A stretch of DNA of 64,000 bases, taken from Clonostachys chloroleuca. Lineage: Eukaryota > Ascomycota > Sordariomycetes > Hypocreales > Bionectriaceae. Made by a program: the position numbers and the translations under genes. The stretch lies in assembly GCA_037952775.1 (NCBI GenBank), contig JBANAY010000003.1, positions 12,772,001-12,836,000 of the forward strand, given 5' to 3'. The notes under the pieces were generated by a model that saw nothing but the letters and a program-made list of their open reading frames with translations, made no database searches and was not told where the DNA came from. This document shows, piece by piece, positions 9,954 to 21,800 of this stretch (its first letter is position 1; each line of letters starts with the position of its first letter).

Positions 9954-12296
9954 TTGCATCCTGCAATCCACGAAACGGTCGTCTTCCGATTGCCCTTCCA
10001 TTACGCTGCATACAAAAGAATCAAATCAATTATGTCGGTCTATAGATTTACCGCTCCCCTGGCAGAGGGCGAGAGTGGGATTGGCACTTACAACCGCCCA
10101 ATCATCCCCGGAGTGGCTGAGGACGAAATTGACAGAGCTGAGTCGATGCCACTTTGGTCTTGTGCGAAATGTTCCAAGGATTTCCCAGCTAAAGTCCGGG
10201 TAATTGTTTGCAGACATGTTGATCACGACGGAGGATACATGGTATGTAAAGAATGTCATAAGGCTGGTGCTAGGTGTGATCCGAGTCATGAGATCCACGA
10301 GGCTCACTTCTACTTGGAATGGAACATAAAATATTTCTATGACAGGACCAAGATAGAGAAACGCCAGATTAGAGTCCTTCGTATCCGGTCGTCAAGTTTC
10401 TTCGACGATCCGCTAGATGGCTTAGTTACCGTCATGCCGGTGGACGAGCCACTCGGGTACAACACGCTGAGCTATGTCTGGGGCTCCAGTGAGAAGACCA
10501 AGCTCATCAAGATCGGACACTGCCTAGTCCCCATCACGGCCAATTTGGATTTAGCATTGCGCCGCTTCAGAGCTCAGAAGACGAATGGAGTGATTTGGAC
10601 AGACGCGATCTGCATTAATCAGGCTGACATGGCGGAGAAGGCGGCGCAAGTTACCATGATGCGCGACATATACAAAAACTCACATATGACTTACATCTAT
10701 GTCGGTGAACATGACGACGACGTGCGGGTTGACCTGTTCGCGAAGCAAGTAACCTCGAATCAGCTCGGTACAGACGAGGAGAATAGACTTGCGGGCATCG
10801 CCGTGCAGACCCTCATGAATCAACCTTGGTTCTCACGAACGTGGGTCATTCAGGAAGTGGCCGCCAGTGCACTATCGATCGTCATGTTCGGCAACACAAC
10901 CATAGAATTCCAGCTGCTGCGTGACAGGCTCAACCTCAGCACCGGGACGGCCAGTATGCATGATGATCCCTTCATCACCTCGCTTGGCCAGATTCGCCAG
11001 ACGAAACTCATCGCCCGTAATTTCAAGCCGGCGCACATGGCCAACGGCCGGCGGTTCTGGTTAGAGAGGCAGTTTGGGAACCAGCCAGAGAAGGAAGAGC
11101 AATTCAGGAACATTCAGGAATATTTTGATGTCAACTTCAAGCCCTTTCCGTACCCTTTGCTCGACCTACTAGAGAGTTTCCGCAATCGAGAATTGACCGA
11201 CCCGCGTGACAAGATATATGCGCTGCTAGGACTGGCAACGGATATTACTTATACGCATGATGGCGAGACGGCAGAGATCAAGGGTCAAAAGAATGCTGAC
11301 CCTCCTCAGCCTGACTACTCAAAGAGTGTCTCCGATGTCTACTATGAATACGCCTGCTTCTTCATCGAAAGCGGGCAATGGTGCGATGTACTACATTCAG
11401 CGGCTTTGAACCGTCTTGGGAACACCAGGCTTGCGGATCTCCCATCCTGGGTTCCCGATTGGACATCATCCAAATCCGGCGTACAGTCAAAACGCTTCAA
11501 TGAGCTGTTTGGACAATACTTGTACCATGCAGGAGGGTTGGACAGCGAGGCTCAGGTATATGTCGATAGAGACACAAAATCTCTATCCATAAATGCCGCC
11601 GTTATAGACTCTGTGGCATACATTTCAGAGCCTTGGACCCTTGGCGAGCATCGTGACGGCCTCGTCATGCAAACTTTCGACGCCTTTATTGCCAATAAAG
11701 TATACTGCCAGAATGGAAAACATGAGGGGCCTGCACCGTTCACGATCCAAAATGTTATCCTTCACAATGCCCTCAACCTTGTCACAGATTGCGAAGACTG
11801 TGTAAAGAACTTCCAGTTGTGGCTACAGTACATCGCCGTGGCCATGGTCTTCAAGTACAATCGCTTCTCGCTCGACATTGCTGATGAGTCCCGATCTCAA
11901 TATTTTGAGCTGTCGAATCACTGTTGGCAGATGTTCAGGGAAGGGCAGACTGACAATCTGAAGGATCCGATTGAGCAAGCCTTCCAGAATCTATTTGATC
12001 CCGAGCCATTTCTGGACTGCCCAGAGGTGAAACTCCTGCCCGACCGGGAGTACGTGCACGAGGTCATCGCACACCGAAGATTCTGCATCACAGAGAATGG
12101 TCGCATTGGGCTTGTTCCTCTGCATGCCGAGGTCGCGGATGTCATATGCATCATCAGAGGCGGCACAACGCCTTACATCATTCGTCCCCATGAGGAGGAC
12201 TGGCATTATATAGGGGACTCTTATGTCAGAGGTGTTATGCGAGGCGAGATGCTTCAATCAGAGGAGTTTGAAGCGATAAAGCTTTTTCTCAAATAG
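9954..12296 (+). CDS. HET-domain protein with ZZ-type zinc finger
   Basis: An intronless 780-residue frame; ATG 10032 (MSVYRFTAPL) is an alternative start 26 codons downstream. Residues about 70-115 hold a ZZ-like zinc finger: CAKC, then Cys86, His91 and CKEC at 98-101, ending with the His-rich SHEIHEAH. The HET domain follows at about 140-310 with its three usual blocks: YNTLSYVWGS (169-178), IWTDAICINQ (214-223) and PWFSRTWVIQE. The long C-terminal half (about 310-780) is typical of HET proteins and has no further motif I recognise. HET proteins trigger programmed cell death when unlike fungal individuals fuse, or may act in innate-like recognition. The partner is unknown. It sits 202 bp from the 3' end of the monooxygenase gene in convergent orientation, so it is probably not part of the cluster. 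Confidence 0.92.
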   Translation: MHPAIHETVVFRLPFHYAAYKRIKSIMSVYRFTAPLAEGESGIGTYNRPIIPGVAEDEIDRAESMPLWSCAKCSKDFPAKVRVIVCRHVDHDGGYMVCKECHKAGARCDPSHEIHEAHFYLEWNIKYFYDRTKIEKRQIRVLRIRSSSFFDDPLDGLVTVMPVDEPLGYNTLSYVWGSSEKTKLIKIGHCLVPITANLDLALRRFRAQKTNGVIWTDAICINQADMAEKAAQVTMMRDIYKNSHMTYIYVGEHDDDVRVDLFAKQVTSNQLGTDEENRLAGIAVQTLMNQPWFSRTWVIQEVAASALSIVMFGNTTIEFQLLRDRLNLSTGTASMHDDPFITSLGQIRQTKLIARNFKPAHMANGRRFWLERQFGNQPEKEEQFRNIQEYFDVNFKPFPYPLLDLLESFRNRELTDPRDKIYALLGLATDITYTHDGETAEIKGQKNADPPQPDYSKSVSDVYYEYACFFIESGQWCDVLHSAALNRLGNTRLADLPSWVPDWTSSKSGVQSKRFNELFGQYLYHAGGLDSEAQVYVDRDTKSLSINAAVIDSVAYISEPWTLGEHRDGLVMQTFDAFIANKVYCQNGKHEGPAPFTIQNVILHNALNLVTDCEDCVKNFQLWLQYIAVAMVFKYNRFSLDIADESRSQYFELSNHCWQMFREGQTDNLKDPIEQAFQNLFDPEPFLDCPEVKLLPDREYVHEVIAHRRFCITENGRIGLVPLHAEVADVICIIRGGTTPYIIRPHEEDWHYIGDSYVRGVMRGEMLQSEEFEAIKLFLK

Positions 12297-12498
12297 ACTT
12301 ACAGCTCCATCGATAGTAGAGTAACGAAAACAGTTCTGTTCAAGAGAGTGGCCACGAACAACCTTGTCAACTGCGAGAAAGTTGTTGATCATAAGGACTA
12401 CAGACGCATCGAGCCATGCCAAGAAGAAACAGCTGGGGCTCAGATTCAGTTATCATCGAATTCTCATTACTACCTCTACTTTAACTTTTCAGAACCTG

Positions 12499-14467
12499 TT
12501 AAATCTCGTTGTAGCTATAAAGATTCTCCTCCAATCCTTTGATCTGCAATGCCAACAATAGCGAGTAGTAGCGGCACAGAGCCAAGCTACCGCCATGGAA
12601 CCAGAAGCCCGGATGGCCGGTCCTCTGCCACAGTCCACGAAACTCACCCTCTTGGTTGAAACCAAAGACATCAGGGACTTGGTCCGCAATCGCATCACCA
12701 AAGATCTGGCGCGTCTGTGTCCTCATACTCTGGTATCCCGTAGCGAACACGATCTCGTCCGCCTTGATTTCTGATCCATCGACGAATTTGACCCCGTGAG
12801 GGAGGATTTCTGTAATCTGGTGTGATTGGGCCATCTGAATCCTTCCATCTACAATAAGCTGTGATGTTCCGGAGTCAATGTAGTAGCCGCCGGCACGCTG
12901 AAAGTATTTAAACATCATACCGGATTCATGCGGCCCATCGTCAACCTTATAGCCCGCCTTAGTTAGGCCTTCAAGCAAATCCCTATCATAGCTGCGCGTC
13001 TTCTTGCTAGCTTGGACCTGCATGGTTTTGAGCAAGGACGTCGGCATCCCATTCATTACAAGATCGGCATCCTCTGTTGGTGGGCCGTCTTCTGCAAAGA
13101 GTCCTTGCATTGAGTCCATCAGGGCGTCAGTTGACACAACAGTTGTGCTAGACTTCTGTACCATAGTGACCCCATAGCCCTTCTCAACAAAGTCATGGGC
13201 AATATCATGGGCGGACGTGCAAGAGCCAATAATCACCGCCGATTTCCCTTGGCCCTCTTCACTCACGCCAGGAAACTCGGATGAGTGGCATATACGGTGC
13301 CCCTCAAAGCTATCCGCACCTGGGATGGATGGCTGGTACTTCTCGCCAGATTGGCCCGTAGCCTGGATGACGTGGTGAGGGTGGAATGAACGAAATTCTT
13401 CGGACCCATCGGCTCTCATGCGAGAAACACTGATATCCCAGCGATTCTTTGCATTATCCCAGCTCGTACTCAGAATTCTTGTATTCATCCATACATTGAG
13501 CTCCATGGTAGTGGCATATGATTCCAGCCACCCTGCAAGCTTGTCTTTAGGCGTGAAGATAGGCCATTGAGGTGGGAAGTTGAGGTATGGCAGATGATCA
13601 TACCAGACGGGATCATGCAACACGAGGTTATGATACCTCTTCCTCCAATTATCACCAACCCGCTCGTTCTTATCGATGATGAGAGCGTTGACCTTTTGCA
13701 TCTTTAGTCGGGCAGCTACAGTAAGACCAGCCTGGCCAGCACCTATGCGTCATGTAAGCCCTTCCGTACACTACATCATCGTTCAGGACAGACAAACCTA
13801 TAATTAAGACTTTCGGGTCACTTCCATCAGTGTAATTGGTTTCTTCAGCCCGGCGGTCGTTCCAGTTCTTTCCGCGTAGGCCCCGGCCATTGGCACGACC
13901 ATCAGGGCGGCGTTCGAAGCTGTCTTCTGGGAAACCATTCAGATTTCTAAGGCTTGTATAGAGGGTGTAAATCTTCCACTGTCCGCTTTCCTGAGCCAAG
14001 CGAAGATATCCAACACCCGTGCCAAGCTTTGATTCAGCCGTCAAGACGGCCGTTATGACTAGAACCTCGCATTTATCGTCAATGGGGCTCACCGCGGGCT
14101 GTCGAAATGATTTGCTGTTATCCAGCGTAAGCTTGACAATCTTGAACCCTTCCTTGGACTTGGCGCATTCCTGCACAAATCCATGAATCTTGTCCGGCGT
14201 CTGCACGGTTCGGAAGCCCCAGGAAAGCATAAGATGGTCACGCCAGTAGCCATTCTTGCAAAACAAATCGGCTACAGTTTCAGGACTCTGTCCACCAATA
14301 GCTTCATTGACTGCCTTCACGACCTTCTCGGCTTCTCTTGTTGCATCAATGTCGACCGCTTGTGAAGGTTCAGGAAGCTCGGCCAGTTCCACATCCACGC
14401 TTCCCGGTAGGGCCATGTGGGTGATGGGCACTTCATGATCGCGGCCGCTCATTATGGGAGGTCTCAT
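12499..14467 (-). CDS. FAD/NAD(P) monooxygenase with N-terminal NTF2-like domain
   Basis: Two exons (14467-13798 and 13742-12499) with a 55-nt intron (GTTTGT...CATAG) give 637 residues. The splice falls inside the Gly-rich FAD loop and joins VLIIG to AGQAGLTVAARLK, so it is well supported. Residues about 35-200 resemble an NTF2/SnoaL-like domain (AVNEAIGGQSPETVADLF, YWRDHLMLSWGFRTVQTPDKI). The flavin domain follows with GAGQAG, a second nucleotide loop VIIGSCTSAHDIAHDF and the ATGY motif (FATGYQSM). This is the flavin-containing or Baeyer-Villiger-like class common in fungal secondary metabolism; it would hydroxylate, N-oxidise or insert oxygen using NADPH. The gene is divergent from the NRPS-PKS across about 1.35 kb, which suggests a shared promoter and a tailoring role. 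The substrate cannot be read from sequence. Confidence 0.88.
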
Positions 14468-14892
14468 AAGAGTGTCACAGCAGGATGATCTAGATACTCA
14501 GAGATGAGGATCTTAAAGTCAAGGTAGGGAGTTCAACGATTATTGACAACAATGGCGTATTGCACGACTCTTATAATCAGATGCTGATACCACAGCTTTT
14601 GTACGTTGGTGTTGAGTTTACGGTCGAAGCACCGAAGATTGAGCCTCATTCCTTTTACGTTCTCAAAATTGGGGGTTCGGAGGAAACAAGGCGTGACAAA
14701 AAGCCTCAATTTGAGCCCCATCTATCAATCCTCATGCTCAGGGGTTTGCTGTTCATGGATCATGATTACTGCTGTACTTTACCCTAGCAATGGCGATGTA
14801 TCCCCGACTCATGTGGACCTCATCCTGGTCTAAGGTAGCATACAAAAGGTCCAGGGAAGATGGATTATATTGAGAAACATTACAAGGATTTG

Positions 14893-14904
14893 TTCGGTCC
14901 CGAA
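14893..14904. promoter_or_regulatory. TTCGG-N2-CCGAA palindrome
   Basis: Perfect 5+5 bp inverted repeat with CGG/CCG cores, in the divergent promoter upstream of both the monooxygenase and the hybrid synthase. It has the form expected of a Zn2Cys6 dimer site, but a site this short can occur by chance. Confidence 0.3.
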
Positions 14905-15271
14905 GTCTGGATCATAACCATTGTAAAAGCTTTCCATTAGTCGTCAACGCGTGCCTGCCCTTGACCTATTATAGGGACTTCTAAACTATCTAACACGCGT
15001 TTGAGGGGCACCGCAATGGTTGATCACGGCGACGAGTCTCCACATCTATTAAGAGACTTTGTAGTATTCACACTTGCAGTCTGCCGTGTTGAGAGTAATC
15101 ACCTTCCGAATAAAGAGATTTTCGGGTTTATTTTCTCCATTGAGTCTGTTCTTTTATTCCCCAACCTCTCATATTCATATTACGTTTCCTTAACTCCGTG
15201 GTGATGAAATCGACTGGGGATAGTGAAGATGATTTCCGTTTCATACAGGAATACACATAGAACCGTTGCAA

Positions 15272-15300
15272 GGTATTGCCTTTCCCAAGAAGGCAATACC
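15272..15300. promoter_or_regulatory. 11-bp perfect inverted repeat upstream of NRPS-PKS
   Basis: ggtattgcctt, a 7-base loop and its exact reverse complement, 522 bp before the NRPS-PKS start. It may be an operator or an RNA hairpin in the leader; neither role is shown. Confidence 0.4.
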
Positions 15301-15821
15301 AATTGCTCTTCTTGGAATTCAGGCCCTTTTATGCTCGACTTGCGCTGACTTAACTGGATGTTGGTCCAAGCGTCTCACGTCAGACGGCAGCCAGACGGTA
15401 GTCAGAACCAATTCCTATACCCCTTGCACCTGTGAAACATATCGGTCTCTCCGAGGAGAATGGAGACGAATCTGTGGCTACTTCCAGGATGAACATGTAC
15501 CTTGGATAGTCAAGAGAGGCTTGTGCAGAATTTTCTTCTGCCTCTATAGCGGTGTGACAACTGATAACGTTTATTTTATGCTTCTATATTTTAAAGGCGG
15601 CTATAATGAAAATCATATAATTACTCACAGATCTGAAGAGCCTTTAACGAAGTCGGCGAGTTCTGACGTAGTTAACTCTTTTACTTACGTACGAAGGAAA
15701 AGTAGCTTGTATAGACAAGTTATATCAGGGGAGCGGTGCGACACTTTGCAACATCGATCCCACAGGGAAGATTCAGTTCCCCCCGAATTTAATTGCACTT
15801 TCAACAGATTGCAGCATCAAG

Positions 15822-18800
15822 ATGGTTCACGACTTCAACGAAACCGACGATGCATTCACGCTTGGTTTTACATTACCTCAACTTATTCAAGTTAACACGA
15901 CTTGCCTTCACAAGACCGCCGTTGTCTGTGCCAACACTTCTTTAAGTTATGCTGACTTGCATGCCCGAGCGAATCGCCTGGCAGACTGGTTCGCCAGGCG
16001 CGGTATTGGGCCCGGTTGTCTTGTCGGTGTTGCACTGGATCGCTCTGTAGACCTGGTCGTCGTGCTCCTGGCAGTGCTGCAATCTGGAGCGGCATACATG
16101 CCCTTGGATACAGCTTTTCCAGCAGAACGATTAAACCAAATGATTCAAGATGCAAAGCTCGAGCTTCTCGTTGCCGAAGCCAACATCTTGGGGTCAGTGG
16201 CACAGAACGATGTTGAGATGTGCAGCATTGTAGACGCGCAGCAAGCGATCAGATCACATGAAGACTACGGGCACACCGACGTGCAACTACAGCCGGAGGG
16301 TCTCGCGTTTGTCATATACACTTCCGGCTCTACGGGGAGGGCCAAAGGTGTGGAGATCAGTCACGGAGCCGCTTGTAATTTTATCCTCTCGCTGCTGAAG
16401 GAGACCGGACACAATGGAGATGACCGAATGCTGGCCATTGCACCCGTCTCCTTTGATATGGCCTTCTACGAACTGATCCTGCCACTGGCATGCAGTGGCA
16501 CCGTCGTTATTGCGCAGGCAAATGAGTTGAAAGACCCGATCGCCTTACTGGGGCTCATGGAAAAACATGCAATCACCGTTGTGTCGGCAACGCCAACAAG
16601 GTGGCAGATGCTCATCGATTCCGGATGGGGGAAAGCTCCCAAGCTGAAGATCATCATGTCCGGTGGGGAGGTTCTATCTCGTCAACTTGCGGAGCGTCTG
16701 CTTGATTACAGCGAGAGGGTCTTCAACGGATACGGGCCAACAGAGGCCACTGTTTGCACATCTGTATGGAGAGTAAGGCGTGGTCAAGAGGTCATCGTCG
16801 GGCGCCCTCTAGCCAATGTTCGACTGTACGTGCTGGGCCAGGATCTTACTCCGGTCCCGGAAGGCTGCTCTGGCGAGCTTTACATCGCGGGAGCCGGACT
16901 TGCTCGCGGCTACCGCCACAACCCGGAACTGACCAACTCTGCGTTTGTTCGTGATCCCTTCCATGGGGGTCGAATGTACCGCAGTGGAGACATTGCTCGT
17001 TTCCTATCTACCGATGAACTGGTAGTATTGGGCCGTGCGGATGGCCAAGTAAAAATCCGCGGCAATCGAGTCGAGATTGGTGATATTGAATCAGCCATGG
17101 CTGCTCATGCTTGTGTATCTGCTGCTATAGTGATCGCTGATGGTGATCGGCTAACCGGTTATTATACACGAGCTGTGAAGAAGAATGGCCAAGAATTACC
17201 GGAGAATGCTGAAGAGCCCACGGAATTTGAAGGGCTACTTCGCGAATGGTTGGACAAGCGACTTCCTTCCTACATGGTGCCAGCATTCTTGGTTGAGCTC
17301 CAGTGCTTCCCCGTCACAGTAAATGGCAAACTTGATCGTACAAAGCTCTCTAAGCCAGTGGCAGACTTCCATCTACCAGCCGAGATGGGGCAATGGACGG
17401 AGATGCAGCGCCAAATATGGTTCCTTTGGTCGACTGTGCTTGGCCATAGTCAAATTGATCTTGATGACAATTTCTTCCATAAGGGGGGCGACTCTGCGCG
17501 GGTGGTCCAAGTCCATGCAGGGCTCCTGAAGCTCCTTGATAAACCAGTGGTGTTGGCAAAGCTATTTGAGCATTACACAATCAGGACATTAACAGCGCAC
17601 CTGACCAGCAACGACAGGACTGACGAGGATCTCCCTGTCCAAGAACAACACAATCATAGTGATGGGAGGAAAGAGCCCATTGCCATCGTTTCTATGGCAT
17701 GTCGTCTGCCCGGCGGGGTGAATACACCCGAGGAATTTTGGGAGCTTTTAGAAACCGGCAAGGACGCCATCGCCGACGTCCCAAAGGACCGGTGGGATGT
17801 CGATGCTGTGTATGATGCAGACCCCGATGCCCCAGGCAAGACGTACTGCCGTACAGGCTGCTTCCTGACCTCCATCAACTCCTTTGACCCCCCGGCAATC
17901 GGCATCACCCCCTCGAAGCAGGCCAAATTAGCAAAGAGCAGCTGATTATGCATGAGACTTGTTGGGAAGCTTTCGAACGCGCTGGCTATACAACTCAGCA
18001 GCTTAATGGAAGCCGAACTGGCGTGTACATCGGTCTCATCAATGCCCCTGCCTATAGCGTAAACGGAGCAGGTGAATCGCTCCATCATGGCGGCACGGGA
18101 GGCATTGGCAGCATGGCATCGGGTCGCATATCGCACACGCTGGGCCTCGAAGGCCCTTCGTTAACTATAGACACAGCATGCTCGTCTTCTCTCGTCGCAA
18201 CACATCTGGCGATCAATGCTCTGCAACAAGGTGAGTGCGACATGGCCATCGCCGGAGGCGTCAATCTGCTGCTCACGCCCGCACTACATGTCGAGTTCAG
18301 CCGTCTCGGTGCCATGTCGCGTGACGGCCGATGCAGGGCTTTCGCGTCCGATACAGACGGGACTGGCTGGGGAGAAGGCTGCGCCGCCGTGGTACTCAAG
18401 CGCCTCTCTGACGCTGAGCGCGACGGCGATGAGGTACTCGCTACCTTGCGTGGAAATGCCGTCAATCACGACGGACACAGCTCCAACCTTACCGCTCCAA
18501 GTGGTTCAGCACAGAGGCGTCTCATCCTCGCGGCTCTTGCCTCATCAGGATTGCGGCCAAACGACATCGACTACATCGAGGCTCATGGCACGGGCACCAA
18601 ACTAGGTGACTCTATTGAGGCCACAGCCCTGGAGGAGGTTTTTGGTGGCAGTCGCCCAGAGGACACTCCTTTATGGGTGGGGTCGGCGAAGTCCAATGTC
18701 GGCCACACTCAAGCGGCTGCTGGTATGGTGGGATTGCTGAAGGTCATATTGGCTATGCAACATGGAATTCTGCCCCAGAGTCTTCATGTCGACCAGCCGA

Positions 18801-21800
18801 CTACGACAGTAAATTGGGAGAGTGCCGGTATGGCTGTGGTACAGACCCAGCAGTCATGGGCGCCAACAAAAACCCGGCCACGGCGAGCCGGTGTCAGCGC
18901 TTTTGGTGTGAGCGGTACTAATTCTCACATCATCGTAGAAGAAGCACCAAAGCTAGCTGGCGTGAACATGCCGCGAGAATCCGTCTCAGCTGCGTTGCCA
19001 AGCTCGCTTCCCGTGTTAATATCCGGCCGCAGTAAGGCTGCCCTACGCCAACAAGCTCGGAAGCTTCGCTCGTATCTTAAAAGCAGAAATGCTAGAGATC
19101 TCCGCCTCGCTGATGTCGCATTCTCGTTGGCAACCAGTCGCAACCACCATGGCCCAGAGACTAGCTTTCATGGCCGGGAGCTTAGCACAACTTGACGAGA
19201 AGTTGTCGCTCGAACTAGCGGCCCAAGAAGCACCGGCTGGTTTTAGCTATGAGGCCAGTAATCCTTGCATCGCCATGCTCTTCACTGGTCAAGGTGGTCG
19301 TCTTCTGCAAATGGGAAAAGAGCTTGCTTCTTATCATCCACTCTTCAGAGCAGCTGTGGATGAGGTTGCAGGACACTTCGAAGGTCGACTCCAGGATGTA
19401 ATATGGGCCGATCCAGACACCAAGAATGCTGCATTACTGCGGCGCACTGACTATGCCCAGCCGGCCTTGTTTTCAATCCAAGTTGCGCTATGGCGATTGT
19501 GGAACAGCTGGGGGTGCAGCCACAGTTTGTGTTAGGTCACAGCGCGGGCGAGCTGGCCGCGGCACACGTTGCTGGCATCATGAATCTTTCTGATGGCTGT
19601 CGACTGGTGACGGCACGCAGTCGGCTCATGCAAGCTGTAGATCGGGCGGGTAAGATGGCGGCTTTGAAGGTTGGCCCTTCGGAGACTCTCGAGGCAATCG
19701 TGGAGCTGGATATTGGCCACAGGGTCAGCATTGCCGCCTACAACAGCCCGGAAGAGACCGTTGTTTCTGGGGACATAGACGCAGTCGAGGCCTTGTGCGA
19801 TTATGCGTTGAGGCACGGCCACGGTTCCAAGGTTCTTGAGGCCTCTCATGCGTTCCACTCCCACCACATGGATGGCATGCTTGCAGACTTGCAGGCGGTT
19901 GCTGAGACGCTGCATTTTCATCCACCGAAAGTGGCCGTGGTCAGTACGCTGACGGGAAAGTTGGCGGAGCCCGGCCAGCTCGAGCAAGCAGAGTACTGGG
20001 TACGACAGGTCCGGGAAGCAGTCCGGTTCAGTGATGGCATTAGAGAACTGTCTAACCACGGTGCAAGCGCCTTCATCGAGCTGGGCCCTTCTCCCACCTT
20101 GTGTGGCATAGGAGCGGCGTGCCTCTCCAGCGAAACTATGCGTGGGGATACCGGATGTGAGCCTGCATGGTTACCGTCACTCGTTCCCAAGAAAGGTGAC
20201 GTGACGGTGATTCAAAGAAGCCTCACTGAGCTGCATGCTCGCCACGTTGGCATCAACTGGAAGGCCTATTTTGAGCCATTCAGTTGCAAGCGAGTCCTCC
20301 TACCAACATACGCCTTCCAGCGAGAGGTCATAGGGCATAACGGGGTAGCGGTAAAGCCGGACGTCAATGGACACGCCACGACTTCGTCTCAAGGCACCAA
20401 TCTCCCATCAACAGGCTCTTTCCCACTGGAAATCAAGTGGAATCCAATTCACGTCGACAACTTACGCCCAACACGTGGGGTATGGGGTTTATGGGACTCG
20501 GCAGGTACCGAGTCATTGACTGACTACGTGAGAAACGCTTTATCGACTGTTGAAGGCTTGAGGCTTGTCCTGGTCAATGACCTGGAGGAAGTTGCAGGTT
20601 TAGATGGATTGATATGTCCCTGGGAGTCAGACGCCGCCAGCCATACTCCAGGCCAGGCAGGCCAACTCACGGTGAAAGCTCTCACGCAACTCCAGAGAGT
20701 GTCCTCAATCGGATTTTCAAATCCGATAGTATGGGTCACACGGCAAGCCATTGGTACTGGCGCCGCCGCCTCGGAGCTGCTCCAAGGGATCGGAGCTGCC
20801 CCGTTATGGGGTCTGATGCGGTCAGTCCGGAGTGAGCAGTCAGAAATGCGCCTGCGCCTGGTCGACCTGGACGCGGAGACAGAGGCTGGAGGGACAGCAC
20901 CGAACATAATCAGCTCGATTCTGGCTCTCAACGACGAGCCCGAATGCGCGATTCGCGGAGATCAGATTCTCGTGCCCCGCATAGCGCATGCCGAGGACCC
21001 AGGATCAGTCATTCCCTCGCTGAAAGAAGAGCCTCTGATCCGTCCAGACGGTGCGGTACTCATTACTGGTGGCTTGGGGGATCTCGGAGCACATGTTGCC
21101 CGCTTTCTTGCCAGCCGCCATGAGGTCCGAGACCTAGTCCTGGTGTCTCGCCGGGGTATGGCTGCGCCGAATGCCAAGTCAGTGGTAGCCGAGCTTGCTT
21201 CGCTTGGTGCCAATGCCACTGTCGTCACTGGAAGCGTGGATGATCTTGGAAGTATGCAGCGCATCATGGAGCTATTCAACCAAAATCGACCCCTTCGCGG
21301 TATTGTCCACGCGGCAGGGGTGGCAGACACTGGCATCCTCTCAACGTTGAGGCCAGAGCGTTGCTCAGAAGTGTTTGCACCCAAGGTGAGCGGCGCCTGG
21401 AACATGCACACAATGACCAAGGACTTGGACCTGGACATTTTTGTCCTGTTCTCCTCCATCTCCGGTGTCATAGGCCTGCCCGGGGTCGGCCTATACGCTG
21501 CGGCGAATGCCTTTCTGGACGCGCTGGCTCATCTGCGAATCGCCACAGGCCTACCGGCAACGTCAATTGCTTTCGGAACCTGGCAGGGCGATGGAATGGC
21601 CGCTGGTCATAGTGGGACAATTCGTGCACATACTTCACAGTTTGGCCGCAGTCCGTTGACCCATGAGGAAGGGCTGCGACTTTTCCATCAAGCAGCCTCG
21701 AGCGGCCGAGCTCTCACAGTAGCCACCTCGCTTGATCTCAAAAGGCTACAGAGTCACTTTGACGATCGGGGAGGAGTTCCGGCCCTGTTTCGCTCGCTCC

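Larger units (their letters stand above)
14468..15821. promoter_or_regulatory. divergent promoter region between monooxygenase and NRPS-PKS
   Basis: The 1,354 bp between the two divergent start codons contain no believable gene. They hold a TTCGG-TC-CCGAA palindrome (14893-14904), a CGG-N8-CCG pair (14621-14634) and an 11-bp inverted repeat (15272-15300). CGG/CCG pairs are the usual target of Zn2Cys6 proteins such as the regulator encoded at 32.7-36.9 kb; binding here is inference. Confidence 0.45.
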
